A stretch of 6,018 nucleotides of DNA, from the NCBI GenBank assembly GCA_964639275.1, contig CAZXCQ010000333.1, positions 1-6,018 of the forward strand, in the 5' to 3' direction. Below the pieces are notes generated by a model. The model had not been told where the DNA came from. It saw only the letters and a program-made list of their open reading frames with translations, and did no database searches. The translations under genes were made by a program, and so were the position numbers. This DNA comes from CAZXCQ01 sp964639275 (lineage in GTDB: Bacteria; Desulfobacterota; DSM-4660; Desulfatiglandales; Desulfatiglandaceae). This document shows positions 5,859-6,018 of this stretch, piece by piece; the first letter of the stretch is position 1, and each line of letters opens with the position of its first letter.

Positions 5859-5886
5859 TTTATAACTTGTTTGTCAATCGTATCAA
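5859..5886 (-). promoter_or_regulatory. Possible internal promoter before the creatininase gene
   Basis: TTGATA (5886-5881) and TATAAA (5864-5859) are separated by 16 bases on the minus strand. The predicted start is near 5851, giving a leader of about 55 bases. It overlaps the final codons and stop of the histidinol-dehydrogenase-like gene, so it would be an internal operon promoter. The codons that create it (Leu-Ile, Lys-Leu-stop) could also produce the match by chance. Confidence 0.3.
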
Positions 5887-6018
5887 GGCTGCCCGTCGAT
5901 GGGCGTCCATGGTCTCGAACTCGGCCTGCCTGACCGAGTAGGGGGCGAGCACCCCCACCCCGCGTTCATCCACCCACTGGTGCGTAATGACCTTCAGAAA
6001 GTGACCCACCCACAGACC
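5860..6018 (-). CDS. Histidinol-dehydrogenase-family protein, C-terminal end only
   Basis: From the right edge the minus strand reads 52 codons in frame to TAA 5862-5860. The peptide begins GLWVGHFLKVITHQWVDERG and ends AHRRAALIRLTNKL. This is the C-terminal tail of the HisD superfamily: NAD-dependent, zinc-dependent alcohol dehydrogenases that oxidise an alcohol to a carboxylate in two steps. The DAHRRAALIRL segment (His at codon 40, near 5901) matches the position of the C-terminal zinc-ligand histidine (AHxxAxxLR in E. coli HisD). The LWVGxFLKxxTHQ stretch resembles catabolic relatives such as sulfopropanediol dehydrogenase more than biosynthetic HisD, where SALSVxDFLK is typical. The N-terminal majority of the gene lies outside the window. 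It ends 63 bases before the creatininase gene and is probably co-transcribed with it. Confidence 0.85.
   Translation of the reverse strand, partial: GLWVGHFLKVITHQWVDERGVGVLAPYSVRQAEFETMDAHRRAALIRLTNKL

Overview
This is bacterial DNA. Every well-supported gene lies on the minus strand, so transcription runs from high to low coordinates. The window has two gene blocks separated by about 0.9 kb without a convincing gene. The right block (about 2864-6018) is GC-rich. The left block (58-1949) and the spacer are visibly richer in A/T. Most starts have strong Shine-Dalgarno sequences of the AGGAGG type. The gene families do not fix the taxon. An anaerobic, Desulfobacterota-like or related environmental bacterium would fit, but that is only a guess.

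Right block, in transcription order: (1) the last 52 codons of a histidinol-dehydrogenase-family protein, whose C-terminal sequence looks more like the catabolic alcohol-dehydrogenase branch than biosynthetic HisD; (2) a 309-residue creatininase-family amidohydrolase; (3) a 427-residue UPF0261/Tm-1-like ATP-binding protein; (4) a 223-residue HD-domain phosphohydrolase whose GTG start overlaps the previous stop. Spacings of 63 bp, 51 bp and a 4-bp overlap suggest one operon, possibly with an internal promoter before the creatininase gene. Together they look like an uncharacterised small-molecule pathway (alcohol oxidation, amide or lactam hydrolysis, an ATP-dependent step, a phosphohydrolase), with unknown substrate.

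Spacer (1950-2863): it holds a strong minus-strand intrinsic terminator (2468-2504). Next to it is a compact control-like region (2536-2595) with a 16-bp perfect palindrome, a 7-bp inverted repeat and opposing sigma70-like promoters. It also holds a structured leader (1967-2130) just upstream of the left block. That leader has two hairpins, one followed by a T-tract, and an 11-codon micro-ORF preceded by AGGAGG.

Left block: a 157-residue protein of unknown family, then a 479-residue predicted zinc metallopeptidase (HEAAH plus ELCCD) that starts at TTG inside the end of the first gene. A GGAGGT at the end of the peptidase gene and an ATG just after it hint at a third gene running off the left edge, but that frame closes after eight codons. 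The pair looks like an accessory two-gene module of unknown function and is the best candidate here for an undescribed system.
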